From the NCBI GenBank assembly GCA_035461385.1, contig DATHVI010000200.1:1-41009 (forward strand): a stretch of DNA of 41,009 nt. Direction: 5' to 3'. This DNA is from DATHVI01 sp035461385. Lineage in GTDB: Bacteria > Actinomycetota > Thermoleophilia > Solirubrobacterales > 70-9. This document shows positions 7,417-15,561 of the stretch, piece after piece. Position numbers and translations under genes: made by a program. The notes under the pieces were generated by a model. The model had not been told where the DNA came from and did no database searches. It worked only from the letters and a program-made list of their open reading frames with translations. Each line of letters starts with the position of its first letter. The stretch's first letter is position 1.

Positions 7417-7862
7417 GGCGCCGGGTGCCGGCGCTCGCGCCGGGCACGGTGCTGTTCTTCGCGCTGCTCGCCGCTGCCCTCACGGTCGCGGTGCTCGTCG
7501 TCCGCTCGCGGAGCCCCGACCTGGTCCTCGAGGTCCGCGAGATCACCCCGCGCGAGCTGACCCTCGACGACGGAGAGACGACCTCGATCAGCTTGTTCGT
7601 CCGCGAGGGCGACTCCCGGGCCGAGGTCGCGATCATCGATCGCAACGGCGACCCGGTGCGCGTCCTCGCCGGCCCGGTCGCGCTCGACCCCGACCGCCTC
7701 GTCACCTTCCTCTGGGACGGCCGCACCGATGCGGGCAGGCGGGCGCGCAGCGGTCGCTACCGGGTTCGCGTCGAGCTGCCCGAGCGCGGGCGGGAGATGG
7801 TCTGGCCCCAGCGGATCATCGTCACGCGCCCGCCGCGGGAGCTCGACGGGGGAGGGTCGTGA
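7413..7862 (+). CDS. single-TM protein with FlgD-Ig-like domain
   Basis: A 149-residue protein starting at TTG 7413, which overlaps the previous stop as TTGA; GTG 7425 is an alternative start. One transmembrane helix at about 12-30 is followed by an external beta-rich domain. This contains LVTFLWDGRTDAGRRARSG and RYRVRVEL, the typical WDGRDDAGRxxxxGxYxxxv signature of FlgD-type Ig domains. Despite that name, no flagellar gene is present. The domain is common in secreted and envelope proteins as a binding module. The gene overlaps the following Wzy-like gene by GTGA, which places it firmly in the glycan operon. The exact role is unknown. Confidence 0.7.
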   Translation: MRRRVPALAPGTVLFFALLAAALTVAVLVVRSRSPDLVLEVREITPRELTLDDGETTSISLFVREGDSRAEVAIIDRNGDPVRVLAGPVALDPDRLVTFLWDGRTDAGRRARSGRYRVRVELPERGREMVWPQRIIVTRPPRELDGGGS

Positions 7863-9328
7863 CCGCGACCGCGCTCGAGCTCACGGGGATGCTCGCCGCC
7901 TGCGGGTCGGCGGCGCTCGCGGTCGCCGCCGCCGACCGGCGGCTGCGGCTCGCCGCGGTCGCCGCCGCGGTCGTCGTTGCGCCGATCCTCGTCGCCGGCG
8001 ACGTCTGGGATGAGCCCCGCGTGGTCGTGTTCCGCGAGGACACGGCCCAGGTCGTCGGGGCGATCGCAGCGACGCTCGTCGTCGTCGGCGTGGTCGCGTT
8101 CTTGGTCGTCCGCGTGCCCGATGCCTTCCCGGTGCTGGCGATCGGCCTCCTGCCGCTGCGGGTACCGGTCGAGATCGGCGGCGAGACGGCGAACCTGCTG
8201 ATCCCGCTCTACGCGGTGATCGCCGCCACCGCGGCCGTGCGGATCCGCGCCGCCATCGTCGATCGTCGCTCGGCGCCCCCGCGGACCGAGGGGATCGGTA
8301 TACGTCTCGTCTCTCCGCGCGCGGGCCTCTCGAGCGCGCTCCGCTGGCTGCTCGCGGCGACCCTACTCCTCTACGCCGCACAGTCCGCGTACTCGCGAGA
8401 CGTCTCGACCGCGATCGAGTACGCGGGCTTCTTCCTCGTCCCGTTCGCGGTCATGTTCGCGCTGCTGCTCGAGGTCGAGTGGACGCGGCGCCTGCTGGGG
8501 CGGGTGCTGATCGCGGTCGCCGCGATGGCGAGCGTCTTCGCCGCGATCGCGGTCTACCAGTACCTGGCGCGCGACCTGTTCTTAAACGACGAGCTGCTCG
8601 AGGCGAACCAGCTCCACCAGTACTTCCGCGTCAACTCGCTGTTCTTCGACCCCAACATCCTCGGCCGCTACCTCGCGCTGGCGGTCACCGCCGTCGGGGC
8701 CTACATCGCCTCGGCCCCCGACCGCCGGACGCTCGGGCTCGCGACCGCGGCGGCCGGGCTTGCCCTCTGCGGAATCGCGTTCAGCTTCTCGATCTCGAGC
8801 ATCGCGGCGCTCGCCGGCGGCCTCGGCGTGGTCGCGACGATCCGCTGGCGTCTGCGCGGCGCGATCGCCGCCGCCGCGATCGGGGCCGCCGCGGTAGTCC
8901 TCCTGGCTGCGCTCGGCGGCGCACCGTCGAGTGACGTCGTCGAGGAGCGCGACATCTACGGCGGCCGTACCGACCTCGTCGAGGGTGGCCTCGAGCTGGC
9001 CGAGAAGCGCCCGCTCGCCGGCTGGGGCTCGGGGTCGTTCGGGGTCGCCTATTGGGAGCAGATCGAGCAGGCGCAGATGACGATCTCGCACGCCGAGCCC
9101 GTCACCGTCGCCGCCGAGCAGGGGGCGCTCGGCGTCGCCGTCTACCTGCCGCTCGTCGTCGTCTCGCTGCTCGTCCTCCTCTCCCGCCGGCCGGGCGCCT
9201 CCGCGGCGCGGACGGCCGTCGCCGGCTGCTACGTCGCGATGCTGATCCACAGCCTCGGCTACGCGGGCTTCGCGATCGACCCGGCGACCTGGGCGCTGCT
9301 CGCGCTCGGCGTCGCGCTTCGCGAGTAG
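7859..9328 (+). CDS. O-antigen ligase/polymerase-like membrane protein (Wzy/WaaL family)
   Basis: A 489-residue, very hydrophobic protein with roughly a dozen predicted helices. The large external loop lies around residues 240-390, as in Wzy_C/O-antigen ligase proteins. It includes FRVNSLFFDPNILGRYLAL, and RTDLVEGGLELAEKRPLAGWGSGSF, which resembles the conserved R-x-x-x-W/G-x-G region of the family. Such proteins polymerise lipid-linked repeat units or transfer a glycan to its acceptor on the outer face of the membrane. GTG 7859 overlaps the previous stop, and GGGAGG lies 3-8 bases upstream. It sits directly before the flippase gene, the usual Wzy-Wzx pairing. Confidence 0.8.
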   Translation: MTATALELTGMLAACGSAALAVAAADRRLRLAAVAAAVVVAPILVAGDVWDEPRVVVFREDTAQVVGAIAATLVVVGVVAFLVVRVPDAFPVLAIGLLPLRVPVEIGGETANLLIPLYAVIAATAAVRIRAAIVDRRSAPPRTEGIGIRLVSPRAGLSSALRWLLAATLLLYAAQSAYSRDVSTAIEYAGFFLVPFAVMFALLLEVEWTRRLLGRVLIAVAAMASVFAAIAVYQYLARDLFLNDELLEANQLHQYFRVNSLFFDPNILGRYLALAVTAVGAYIASAPDRRTLGLATAAAGLALCGIAFSFSISSIAALAGGLGVVATIRWRLRGAIAAAAIGAAAVVLLAALGGAPSSDVVEERDIYGGRTDLVEGGLELAEKRPLAGWGSGSFGVAYWEQIEQAQMTISHAEPVTVAAEQGALGVAVYLPLVVVSLLVLLSRRPGASAARTAVAGCYVAMLIHSLGYAGFAIDPATWALLALGVALRE

Positions 9329-9345
9329 CCGCAAGGGGCCGGACG

Positions 9346-10908
9346 GTGTTCGAGTACCTGCGGCGGCTCGCGACCACCGGCGCGGCGTACACCGCTTCGA
9401 GCGTCCTCTCGAAGCTGATCGCGGTCTTCCTGCTTCCCGTCTACACGGCCTACCTGTCGCCGAGCGACTACGGCGCCGCGGAGGTGATGCTGGCATCGGT
9501 GATCGCCGCGAGCATCGTCATCCGGCTCGGGGTGATCGAGGCGATCCTCCGCTTCTACTACCTCGCCGACGCAGACCGCCGGGCGGTCGTCGGGACCGGC
9601 TTCGCCGCCCTGCTTTGGGCGAGCACGCTGGCGGCGCTCGCCGCGCTGCCGTTCGCCGGGCCGATCTCCGAGGCGCTGCTCGACCGCGACGAGGCCGGCC
9701 TCGCCCGGCTCGCGATCCTCGGGCTGTGGACGCTGACGCTGTGGGAGTACGTGCTCGCGCTGCTCCGCCTCGACGAGCGCCCCCGCCTCTACTTCGGGCT
9801 CACGGTGACGAACGTGATCGTGACGATCCCGGTCACCGTCTACCTGGTCGCCTTCGCCGAGCTCGGCGCCTCGGCGATCCTGATCGGCAACTTCGGCGTC
9901 GGCGCGGCGTTCCTGCTCTGGCGGCTGTGGATGGAGCGCCGGCGGCTGCGGCTCGGCGTCGACCGGGGGCTGCTGCGGCGGATGCTGCGCTTCGGCCTGC
10001 CGACGATGCCGGCCGAGCTGACGCTCTACTCACTCAACTTCATCGACCGGATCCTGCTCGTCCGCCTCGCCGGGCTCGCCGAGGCCGGGCTCTACGCGCT
10101 CGCGATCAAGTTCGCGAACGGGATGCAGGTGCTCTCGCGCGGCTTCCAGCTCGCGTTCCCGCCGCTCGCCTACTCGATCGCCGACGACGACGACGCCCGT
10201 CGCGCCTACAGCCTCGTCTTCACCTGGTTCGCGGCCGTCTGCGCGTTCGGCGTCGTCGGCCTGTGGCTGCTCTCGCGCACCCTCGTCGACGTCCTCGCCG
10301 CCCCCGAGTACGCGGACGCGCACGCCGCGGTCGGCCCGCTCGCGACCGGGGTCGCTCTCTATGCCCTCTACCTGGCTCTGGTCGTGATCCTCGGGCGGAC
10401 CGGGCGGACCGAGTTCAACTTCCCGGCCACCGCCGCCGGCACGGTGACGAACGTCGTCCTCAACCTCGTCCTGATCCCGCCGCTGGGGATCCTCGGCGCC
10501 GCGCTCGCGCTGATCGCCTCCTACGTCGTCGTCCTCGCGCTGATGTACGTGTTCACCCAGCGCCTGTTCCCGGTGCCCTACGAGTGGAGCCGGCTGGCGC
10601 TGCTGGTCGCGATCGCGGCGGCGACGATCGGCGCCGGCGAGGCGTTGCTGCCGACCGACGGCGTCGCCGCGGCGGCGAGTCGGCTCACCCTCTGGCTCGC
10701 GATGCCGGTCGCCCTCTGGGCGACCGGCTTCCTCACCGCCGAGGAGCGCGCGGCGCTGCGGACGATGCTCCGGCCGGCCGCGGTCCTCGGGCGCCTCCGC
10801 GCCCTCCGCGCCGCTGGGGCCGGGCCACCCGAGGACGAGGCCGGTCGCCGCGCCGGCCCCGAGATCTACGAGGCGGCGGCGCGAGACGAGGACCGGCCCG
10901 GGCTCTGA
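9346..10908 (+). CDS. Wzx-like polysaccharide flippase (MOP superfamily)
   Basis: A 520-residue polytopic protein with about 12-14 helices. The N-terminus, LRRLATTGAAYTASSVLSKLIAVFLLPVYTAYLSPSDYG, is the classic opening of oligosaccharide flippases of the polysaccharide biosynthesis/MATE-like family. GTG 9346 was chosen because AAGGGG lies about 8 bases upstream and the family start fits. The C-terminal 40 residues are charged and probably cytoplasmic. It would move undecaprenyl-linked repeat units across the membrane to the Wzy-like protein encoded just before it. The next gene is convergent and only 12 bases away. Confidence 0.87.
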   Translation: MFEYLRRLATTGAAYTASSVLSKLIAVFLLPVYTAYLSPSDYGAAEVMLASVIAASIVIRLGVIEAILRFYYLADADRRAVVGTGFAALLWASTLAALAALPFAGPISEALLDRDEAGLARLAILGLWTLTLWEYVLALLRLDERPRLYFGLTVTNVIVTIPVTVYLVAFAELGASAILIGNFGVGAAFLLWRLWMERRRLRLGVDRGLLRRMLRFGLPTMPAELTLYSLNFIDRILLVRLAGLAEAGLYALAIKFANGMQVLSRGFQLAFPPLAYSIADDDDARRAYSLVFTWFAAVCAFGVVGLWLLSRTLVDVLAAPEYADAHAAVGPLATGVALYALYLALVVILGRTGRTEFNFPATAAGTVTNVVLNLVLIPPLGILGAALALIASYVVVLALMYVFTQRLFPVPYEWSRLALLVAIAAATIGAGEALLPTDGVAAAASRLTLWLAMPVALWATGFLTAEERAALRTMLRPAAVLGRLRALRAAGAGPPEDEAGRRAGPEIYEAAARDEDRPGL

Positions 10909-10920
10909 CTGCCCAGCGGA

Positions 10921-11880
10921 TCACGGCCGCAGGCGGCGGTTGTACGCCTCGGCCGCCTCACGCAGCCCCTCGGCGCTCCACGGGCGCCGCGCTCGGCGGG
11001 CGTGGAGCCAGTACCAGCCGGGGCTGCGACCGGGGAGGAAGATCGCGGCAAGCGCTCGCGGGAGGTAGGCCCAGGCGCTGAGCGCCCGGAACAGCGCCGC
11101 GCGGACGGGGCCGAAGTGCTTTCGCATGTAGAGGTCGCGGCCGCGGTGGAACTCGGTCACCCGACGGGCGCCGGCGCGGCGGTCGGTCGCGAGCTGCTCG
11201 TGGTGGACCGCCTTCGCGGCGGGGACGTGGAGGATCCGCCAGCCGGCGTCGTCGAGACGGCGGCAAAAGTCGGTCTCGTCGGAGTAGACGAAGAATTGTG
11301 GGTCGAGGTATGAAACCTCGGCGGCGGCGGCGCGGCGGACGAGCATCGCCGCCGACTGGACCCACCCGACCTCGCGGGTCTCCTCGCCACCGCTCTGGGT
11401 GACGAAGGCGCGGTGCATGAACAGCGCCGATGCGAGCGCGGTGCGGATGCTGGGGAGCCGCCACGCGCACGGCACCGGGTCACCCTCGGAGTCGAGCAGC
11501 AGCGCCCCGGCGGCGCCCGCCTGCGGGTCGCTGCGGAGCGCGTCGACCAGCGCCTGCGCAGCACCGGGGCGAAGCTCGGAGTCCTCGTTCAGCAGCAGGC
11601 AGAGCTCGCCGCGCGCCTCGCGGAGCAGGATCGAGTCGTTCTCGGCCTTGCCGGCGCGGCGGTCGCGCTCGATCAGCCGCACGGTCTCCTCGAGACCCTC
11701 GCGCGCGCTCCAGTGGCGGACCGCCTCGGCCGACTCGTCGCCGGAGGCGTTGTCGAGCACCAGCAGCTCGTGCTCGAGGCCCCCCGGATGGGTGTCGCGA
11801 ATCGCCTCGAGACAGGCGATCAGGTGCTCCCGACCGTCGGTGTTGACGACGCAGTAGGAGAGGTCCACGCGACTTGACAT
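10921..11880 (-). CDS. family 2 glycosyltransferase (rhamnosyltransferase-like)
   Basis: A 319-residue protein with a GT-A fold. The N-terminus is VDLSYCVVNTDGREHLIACL, followed by LLVLDNASGDES, and a metal-binding DxD-like LLLNEDSEL. The acceptor motif YSDETDFCRRLDDAGWRILHVP is typical of WbbL-type rhamnosyl and related transferases. It probably adds one sugar to the lipid-linked unit at the inner membrane face. I placed the start at ATG 11880 from homology to family N-termini; a longer frame reaches 11973 but runs through the hairpin array and encodes unlikely sequence. It is the only transferase of the locus on the minus strand and diverges from the GT4 gene across the hairpins. Confidence 0.87.
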   Translation of the reverse strand: MSSRVDLSYCVVNTDGREHLIACLEAIRDTHPGGLEHELLVLDNASGDESAEAVRHWSAREGLEETVRLIERDRRAGKAENDSILLREARGELCLLLNEDSELRPGAAQALVDALRSDPQAGAAGALLLDSEGDPVPCAWRLPSIRTALASALFMHRAFVTQSGGEETREVGWVQSAAMLVRRAAAAEVSYLDPQFFVYSDETDFCRRLDDAGWRILHVPAAKAVHHEQLATDRRAGARRVTEFHRGRDLYMRKHFGPVRAALFRALSAWAYLPRALAAIFLPGRSPGWYWLHARRARRPWSAEGLREAAEAYNRRLRP

Positions 11881-11885
11881 ACCAT

Positions 11886-12071
11886 GCGGCGGCTCCGCCC
11901 GCCTAATAGCCTGCGGCCGCTGCGCGGCCGTACCTGCCACTGGCAAGACACTCTGTGCCTTGCCCCGACACACTCTGCTGCTGCCGAGACAGTTTGTGTC
12001 TCGGCCTTTTACATACTCTGCGGCGGCTCCGCCGCCTTACCTGTTGCTGCCGAGACACTCTGTGTCTCGGC
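11886..12071. repeat. array of hairpin-forming palindromes in a divergent gap
   Basis: Six palindromic units lie between divergent start codons. Type 1 (GGCGGC-TCC-GCCGCC) is at 12022-12036, with an imperfect copy at 11888-11902. Type 2, with 7-bp CGGCCGC arms, is at 11914-11930. Type 3 includes GGCAAG/CTTGCC arms at 11942-11964. A perfect 9-bp stem GCCGAGACA is at 11983-12005 and a perfect 10-bp stem GCCGAGACAC at 12049-12071. The last two are each followed by a short CTTTTACA or CTTTACA. A half-palindrome at about 11965-11980 looks like a decayed copy. The units repeat in the same order, suggesting amplification or duplication. They may act as attenuators, RNA stability stems or a small palindromic mobile repeat. 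Confidence 0.75.
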
Positions 12072-12089
12072 CTTTACAAATACTTCCCC

Positions 12090-13238
12090 ATGCGCGTTGA
12101 GATCGTCGATCCGCCCGCCTACACCCCGCCGTACGACCGTTCGCTCTGCGCGGCAATCGCCCGCGCTGGCGCCGATGTCGAGCTGGTGACGAGCCCGTTC
12201 GCCCACGGCGAGGTTCCCGCCGCGAGCGGCTACCGGGTCAGCGAGCGCTTCTACCGGCGCTCGGCGCGGCTTCGCGCGCCCGCCCCGGTTCGCCGCGTCG
12301 CGAAGGGCGCCGGCCACGTCGCGGGGATGATCGGCTTCAGGCGCGCCGCGCGGAGTGCCGACGTCGTCCACTACCAGTGGCTCACCGCTCCCGCGCTCGA
12401 CGCGTTCCTGCTCCCCCCGCAGCGGCCGCGGCTGCTGACGCCCCACGGCTGGCTTCGCCGCGAGGGAATCGGGGAGCGGGCGCCGGCGGGACTCCGGCGC
12501 CTGCTCGACCGGATGGACGCGGTCGTCGCCCTCTCCGAGTACGGCGCCGCGCGGATCCGGGACGCGGCCGGGGTGCCGGCGAACCGCGTCCACGTGATCC
12601 CCCACGGCGCGTTCGACTACCTGACCCGGATCGCCGATCCGGATCCGCTCCCTCGCGAGCTCGGGGCGGGCGACCGCCCGGTGGTGCTCGCGTTCGGCCT
12701 CCTGCGCCCCTACAAGGGCACCGAGCTGCTGATCGACGCGCTCGCCGAGATCGCCGATGCGGAGCTGTGGGTCGTCGGGCGCCCGCTCGGGGTCGATCTC
12801 GCCGACCTTCGCCGCCGCGCCGCGCCGCTCGGCGACCGGGTCCGATTCGTCCCCCGGTTCGTCGCCGACCGCGAGATCCCGGCGATCTTCGGCCGCGCCG
12901 ACGTCGTCGCGCTGCCGTACCGCGACGCCGAGCAGTCGGGCGTCCTCTACACCGCGCTCGCGTTCGGCAAGCCGATCGTCGCCAGCGATGCGGGCGGGTT
13001 CCCCGAGGTCGCAGAGCACGGTGCGGCGAGGATCGTCCCCGCCGGCGACGCCGCAGCCCTCGGGCAGGTGCTCGCCGAGCTCGTCGCCGACCCGGCGGAA
13101 CGCGGGCGGCTTGCCGCGGGGGCGCGCGAGGCCGCCGCGGGGCCCTACTCCTGGGATCGGGTCGCGGGCCGCCATCTCGAGCTCTATCGTCGCCTGCTCG
13201 TCGCCAGTCCGGCCGGCGGCGGGACCGGCGGTGGATAA
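12090..13238 (+). CDS. family 4 glycosyltransferase
   Basis: A 382-residue GT-B protein. The N-terminal acceptor half begins MRVEIVDPPAYTPPYDRSL. The C-terminal nucleotide-sugar half has LAFGLLRPYKGTELLIDAL (about residue 207 on), and the GT4 active-site stretch PYRDAEQSGVLYTALAFGKPIVASDAGGFPEV, whose Glu residues bind the donor. It would transfer a sugar with retention of configuration onto the growing lipid-linked glycan. ATG 12090 fits the family N-terminus; the longer frame from 11955 crosses the hairpin array and is rejected. The mRNA leader from the divergent gap would carry the last hairpin close to the start codon, so structure-based control is possible. Confidence 0.88.
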   Translation: MRVEIVDPPAYTPPYDRSLCAAIARAGADVELVTSPFAHGEVPAASGYRVSERFYRRSARLRAPAPVRRVAKGAGHVAGMIGFRRAARSADVVHYQWLTAPALDAFLLPPQRPRLLTPHGWLRREGIGERAPAGLRRLLDRMDAVVALSEYGAARIRDAAGVPANRVHVIPHGAFDYLTRIADPDPLPRELGAGDRPVVLAFGLLRPYKGTELLIDALAEIADAELWVVGRPLGVDLADLRRRAAPLGDRVRFVPRFVADREIPAIFGRADVVALPYRDAEQSGVLYTALAFGKPIVASDAGGFPEVAEHGAARIVPAGDAAALGQVLAELVADPAERGRLAAGAREAAAGPYSWDRVAGRHLELYRRLLVASPAGGGTGGG

Positions 13239-13239
13239 T
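13234..13239 (+). promoter_or_regulatory. -10-like box (GATAAT) before the GT2 gene
   Basis: GATAAT lies 11 bases before ATG 13251 and overlaps the stop codon of the GT4 gene. It fits the short-leader pattern of the window and there is no Shine-Dalgarno. Confidence 0.35.
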
Positions 13240-13250
13240 CCGCCGCTCCG

Positions 13251-14393
13251 ATGACCGCGCTCGAGATCGTCTTCTGGGTCGCCGCCGGGCTGCTCGTCTA
13301 CGCCCAGCTCGGCTACCCGCTCGTCCTCGCGGCGCTCGCCGCCGTGCTCGGGCGCCGCTCGCAGCCCGCGCCCGAGCTCGCCGACGACGAGCTGCCGCGC
13401 GTGACGCTGATCGTCGCCGCCCACGACGAGGAGGCGGTGATCGGGCGCCGGGTCCGCGACGCGCTCGCGCTCGGCTACCCGCGTGACCGGCTCGAGCTGA
13501 TCGTCGCCTCCGACGGCTCGGTCGATCGCACGGCCGAGGTCGCCGGCGCGGCGGGCGCCGACCTCGTCCTCGACCTTCCGCGCGGCGGCAAGGTCGCGGC
13601 GCTGAACGCCGCCGTCGAGCGCTCGAGCGGCGAGGTGCTCGCGTTCACCGACGCGAACAGCTCCTGGCGCCCGGACGCGCTCCGCCGCCTCGTCGAGCGG
13701 CTCGCCGAGCCCGGGGCCGGCTACGTCTGCGGCCGGCTCCGCCTGCTCGGCGCCACCGGCGACAACCAGGAGGGCCTCTACTGGCGCTACGAGACGGCGG
13801 TCCGCGAGCTCGAGTCGCGGCTCGGGGGAATCACCGCCGGCAACGGGGCGATCAACGCCGTCCGCCGCGACGCCTACGTCTTCCTCGAGCCGGTGCGCGG
13901 CCAGGACATCACCCTGCCGTTCACGCTCACCAAGCGCGGTTGGCGGGCCGTCTACGAGCCGCGCGCGATCGCCACCGAGCCGATGGCGGCGACGATCGGC
14001 GACGAGCTGGGGCGAAAGCGGCGGATGATGACCGGCGCCTGGGCGACGATGCTCGGCGGCGGGATGCTCTCGCCGCGCGGCTACGGGCCGCTGTACGCGT
14101 TCGAGATTGCCTCCCACCGGTTGCTCCGCTACGCGACCCCGTTCCTGCACCTGATCGCCCTCGGCGCGAACCTCGCGATCCTCGGCCAGGGGCCGGTCTA
14201 CGTCGCGACGCTCGCCGCGCAGGCGGCGCTGCTCGCCGCGGCGGCGCTGGCGCCGCTCGTTCCGGCGGCGCCGTTGCGGATCGCCCGTTACTACGTCGCC
14301 GTCACCGCCGCAAGCGCGGTCGGGCTCTGGGACTACCTGCGCCGCGGCGTCCCGGTGACCTGGGAGAAGGCGGCCGGGACGAGGGAGGCGTGA
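13251..14393 (+). CDS. membrane family 2 glycosyltransferase (cellulose-synthase-like)
   Basis: A 380-residue protein. An N-terminal membrane helix (about 5-25) precedes the GT-A domain with VTLIVAAHDEEAVIGRRV, ASDGSVDRT, the metal site FTDANSSW, AGNGAINAVRRD and the acceptor motif GQDITLPFTLTKRGW. Two or three helices follow at the C-terminus (about 285-355). The QxxRW of processive synthases is replaced by RKRRMM. The enzyme probably extends the lipid-linked chain at the cytoplasmic face. It begins 12 bases after the GT4 gene. Its stop (TGA 14391-14393) overlaps or abuts the phosphoglycosyltransferase gene, so the three form one transcription unit. Confidence 0.88.
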   Translation: MTALEIVFWVAAGLLVYAQLGYPLVLAALAAVLGRRSQPAPELADDELPRVTLIVAAHDEEAVIGRRVRDALALGYPRDRLELIVASDGSVDRTAEVAGAAGADLVLDLPRGGKVAALNAAVERSSGEVLAFTDANSSWRPDALRRLVERLAEPGAGYVCGRLRLLGATGDNQEGLYWRYETAVRELESRLGGITAGNGAINAVRRDAYVFLEPVRGQDITLPFTLTKRGWRAVYEPRAIATEPMAATIGDELGRKRRMMTGAWATMLGGGMLSPRGYGPLYAFEIASHRLLRYATPFLHLIALGANLAILGQGPVYVATLAAQAALLAAAALAPLVPAAPLRIARYYVAVTAASAVGLWDYLRRGVPVTWEKAAGTREA

Positions 14394-14398
14394 GCGGG

Positions 14399-15013
14399 AT
14401 GGCCGCCGACGCGCAGCCGCCGCCTGCCCAGCCGCCGGCCACGCGGCCCGGGCTCCCGCGCTGGGCCGACGTGCTGATCGCGGCGGTCGGGCTCGCGGTC
14501 AGCGCCCCGTTTCTCGTCGCGGCGGCGGTCGCGATCATGCTCGACTCGCGCGGCCCGGTGATCTACCGCCAGCGCCGCGCCGGACGCGGCGGCGAGCCGT
14601 TCGAGGTCATGAAGCTGCGGACGATGCACCTCGGCGCCGACCCGGTAGGGGTTGGAACGCCGGTGCTCGAGAACGACCCCCGCGTCACCCGGGTCGGCGC
14701 CTTCCTGCGCAGGCTGTCGCTCGACGAGCTGCCGAACCTGGTCAACGTCCTGCGCGGCGAGATGGCGATCGTCGGCCCCCGGCCGACGCTCGAGGCCCAG
14801 GTCGAGGGCTACACCCCCCACCAGCGCCGCCGGCTCGAGGTCCCCCCCGGGATGACCGGCTGGGCCCAGGTCAACGGCCGCGCCGGGATCCCGTGGGAGG
14901 AGCGGATCGAGCTCGACGTCTGGTACGTCGACCACCGCTCGCCGGCGCTCGACGTGCGGATCCTGCTCCGCACCGCGCGCCTGCTCCTCACCGGGCACGG
15001 GCTCTACGGGTAG
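14399..15013 (+). CDS. initiating sugar-phosphate transferase (monotopic phosphoglycosyltransferase)
   Basis: A 204-residue protein of the small PglC/WcaJ-C-terminal class, which transfers a sugar-1-phosphate to undecaprenyl phosphate and so starts repeat-unit assembly. It has one reentrant N-terminal helix (about 23-45). Conserved stretches are IYRQRRAGRGGEPFEVMKLRTM, the catalytic Asp-Glu in SLDELPNLVNVLRGEMAIVGPRP, PGMTGWAQVNGR, and ELDVWYVDHRSPALDVRILLRT. ATG 14399 has GGGAGG 10 bases upstream. GTG 14390, overlapping the previous stop as GTGA, is an alternative but sits too close to that site. With the 4,6-dehydratase at 3904 and the recycling enzyme UppP it frames the pathway. Confidence 0.9.
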   Translation: MAADAQPPPAQPPATRPGLPRWADVLIAAVGLAVSAPFLVAAAVAIMLDSRGPVIYRQRRAGRGGEPFEVMKLRTMHLGADPVGVGTPVLENDPRVTRVGAFLRRLSLDELPNLVNVLRGEMAIVGPRPTLEAQVEGYTPHQRRRLEVPPGMTGWAQVNGRAGIPWEERIELDVWYVDHRSPALDVRILLRTARLLLTGHGLYG

Positions 15014-15016
15014 CCT
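15011..15016 (+). promoter_or_regulatory. -10 box (TAGCCT) before the GNAT gene
   Basis: TAGCCT begins at the stop codon of the preceding gene and ends 11 bases before ATG 15028, which would give a leader of a few bases. There is no Shine-Dalgarno. Confidence 0.4.
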
Positions 15017-15027
15017 CCCGGCCGACG

Positions 15028-15561
15028 ATGGCTGAGGTGAGGCTGAGAGACTTCCGGCCCGAGGACGCGGCTGCGGTCCATCGCTGGTTCAACGACGAGC
15101 GGGTGACCGCCGACCTCGTCGGAGGCCGCGACGAGTTCAGCGAAGACGACGCCCGCGGCTGGGTCGAGCGGGCGATCGATGCGAGCCGCGACCGCAAGTG
15201 GGCGATCACGATCGACGGCTCCGACGAGGCGGTCGGGTTCGTCGCTCTGTTCGGCCTCGCCCGCGACGTCGGCCCCGAGCTCGCGGTGCTGATCGGCGAT
15301 CCGAGCGCGTGGGGCAAGGGCGTCGCCCGGGAGGCCGAGCGCCAAGCGTGCATCCGCGCGTTCGAGGACTACGGCGCCCACCGGATCCACGCCGAGATCC
15401 CGTCGACCAACAAGGCGGCGCAGAAGGTCGTCACCTTCCTCGGCTTCGAGCGCGAGGGGGTGATGCGGCGTGCGATCCGCCGCGGGGACGAGGCGATCGA
15501 CAACGAGGTCTGGGGGCTCCTCCCCGAGGACTTCACCGGGTGGCCGCGCGAGCAGAGCTGA
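15028..15561 (+). CDS. GNAT-family N-acetyltransferase (RimJ/RimL-like)
   Basis: A 177-residue acetyltransferase. It begins VRLRDFRPEDAAAVHRWFND, and has LAVLIGDPSAWGKGVAREA as the acetyl-CoA pyrophosphate-binding loop (motif A). It ends with IHAEIPSTNKAAQKVVTFLGFEREGVMR, typical of the RimJ/RimL/SpeG branch. In glycan loci such enzymes often acetylate an amino-sugar nucleotide, but the WbpM-type pathway also needs an aminotransferase that is not seen here, so the substrate is open. The start at ATG 15028 matches the family; the longer open frame from 14893 is antisense-like noise in the transferase gene. It overlaps the next gene by 22 bases. Confidence 0.85.
   Translation: MAEVRLRDFRPEDAAAVHRWFNDERVTADLVGGRDEFSEDDARGWVERAIDASRDRKWAITIDGSDEAVGFVALFGLARDVGPELAVLIGDPSAWGKGVAREAERQACIRAFEDYGAHRIHAEIPSTNKAAQKVVTFLGFEREGVMRRAIRRGDEAIDNEVWGLLPEDFTGWPREQS

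Noticed and set aside
11886..12071. CRISPR array
   Set aside because: The repeated units are palindromic stems with variable spacing and related spacers; there are no unique spacers of constant length and no cas genes.
12009..14150. 713-codon minus-strand frame across two glycosyltransferases
   Set aside because: It runs through the hairpin array and antisense to two clear GT genes; His/Arg/Glu-rich shadow sequence.
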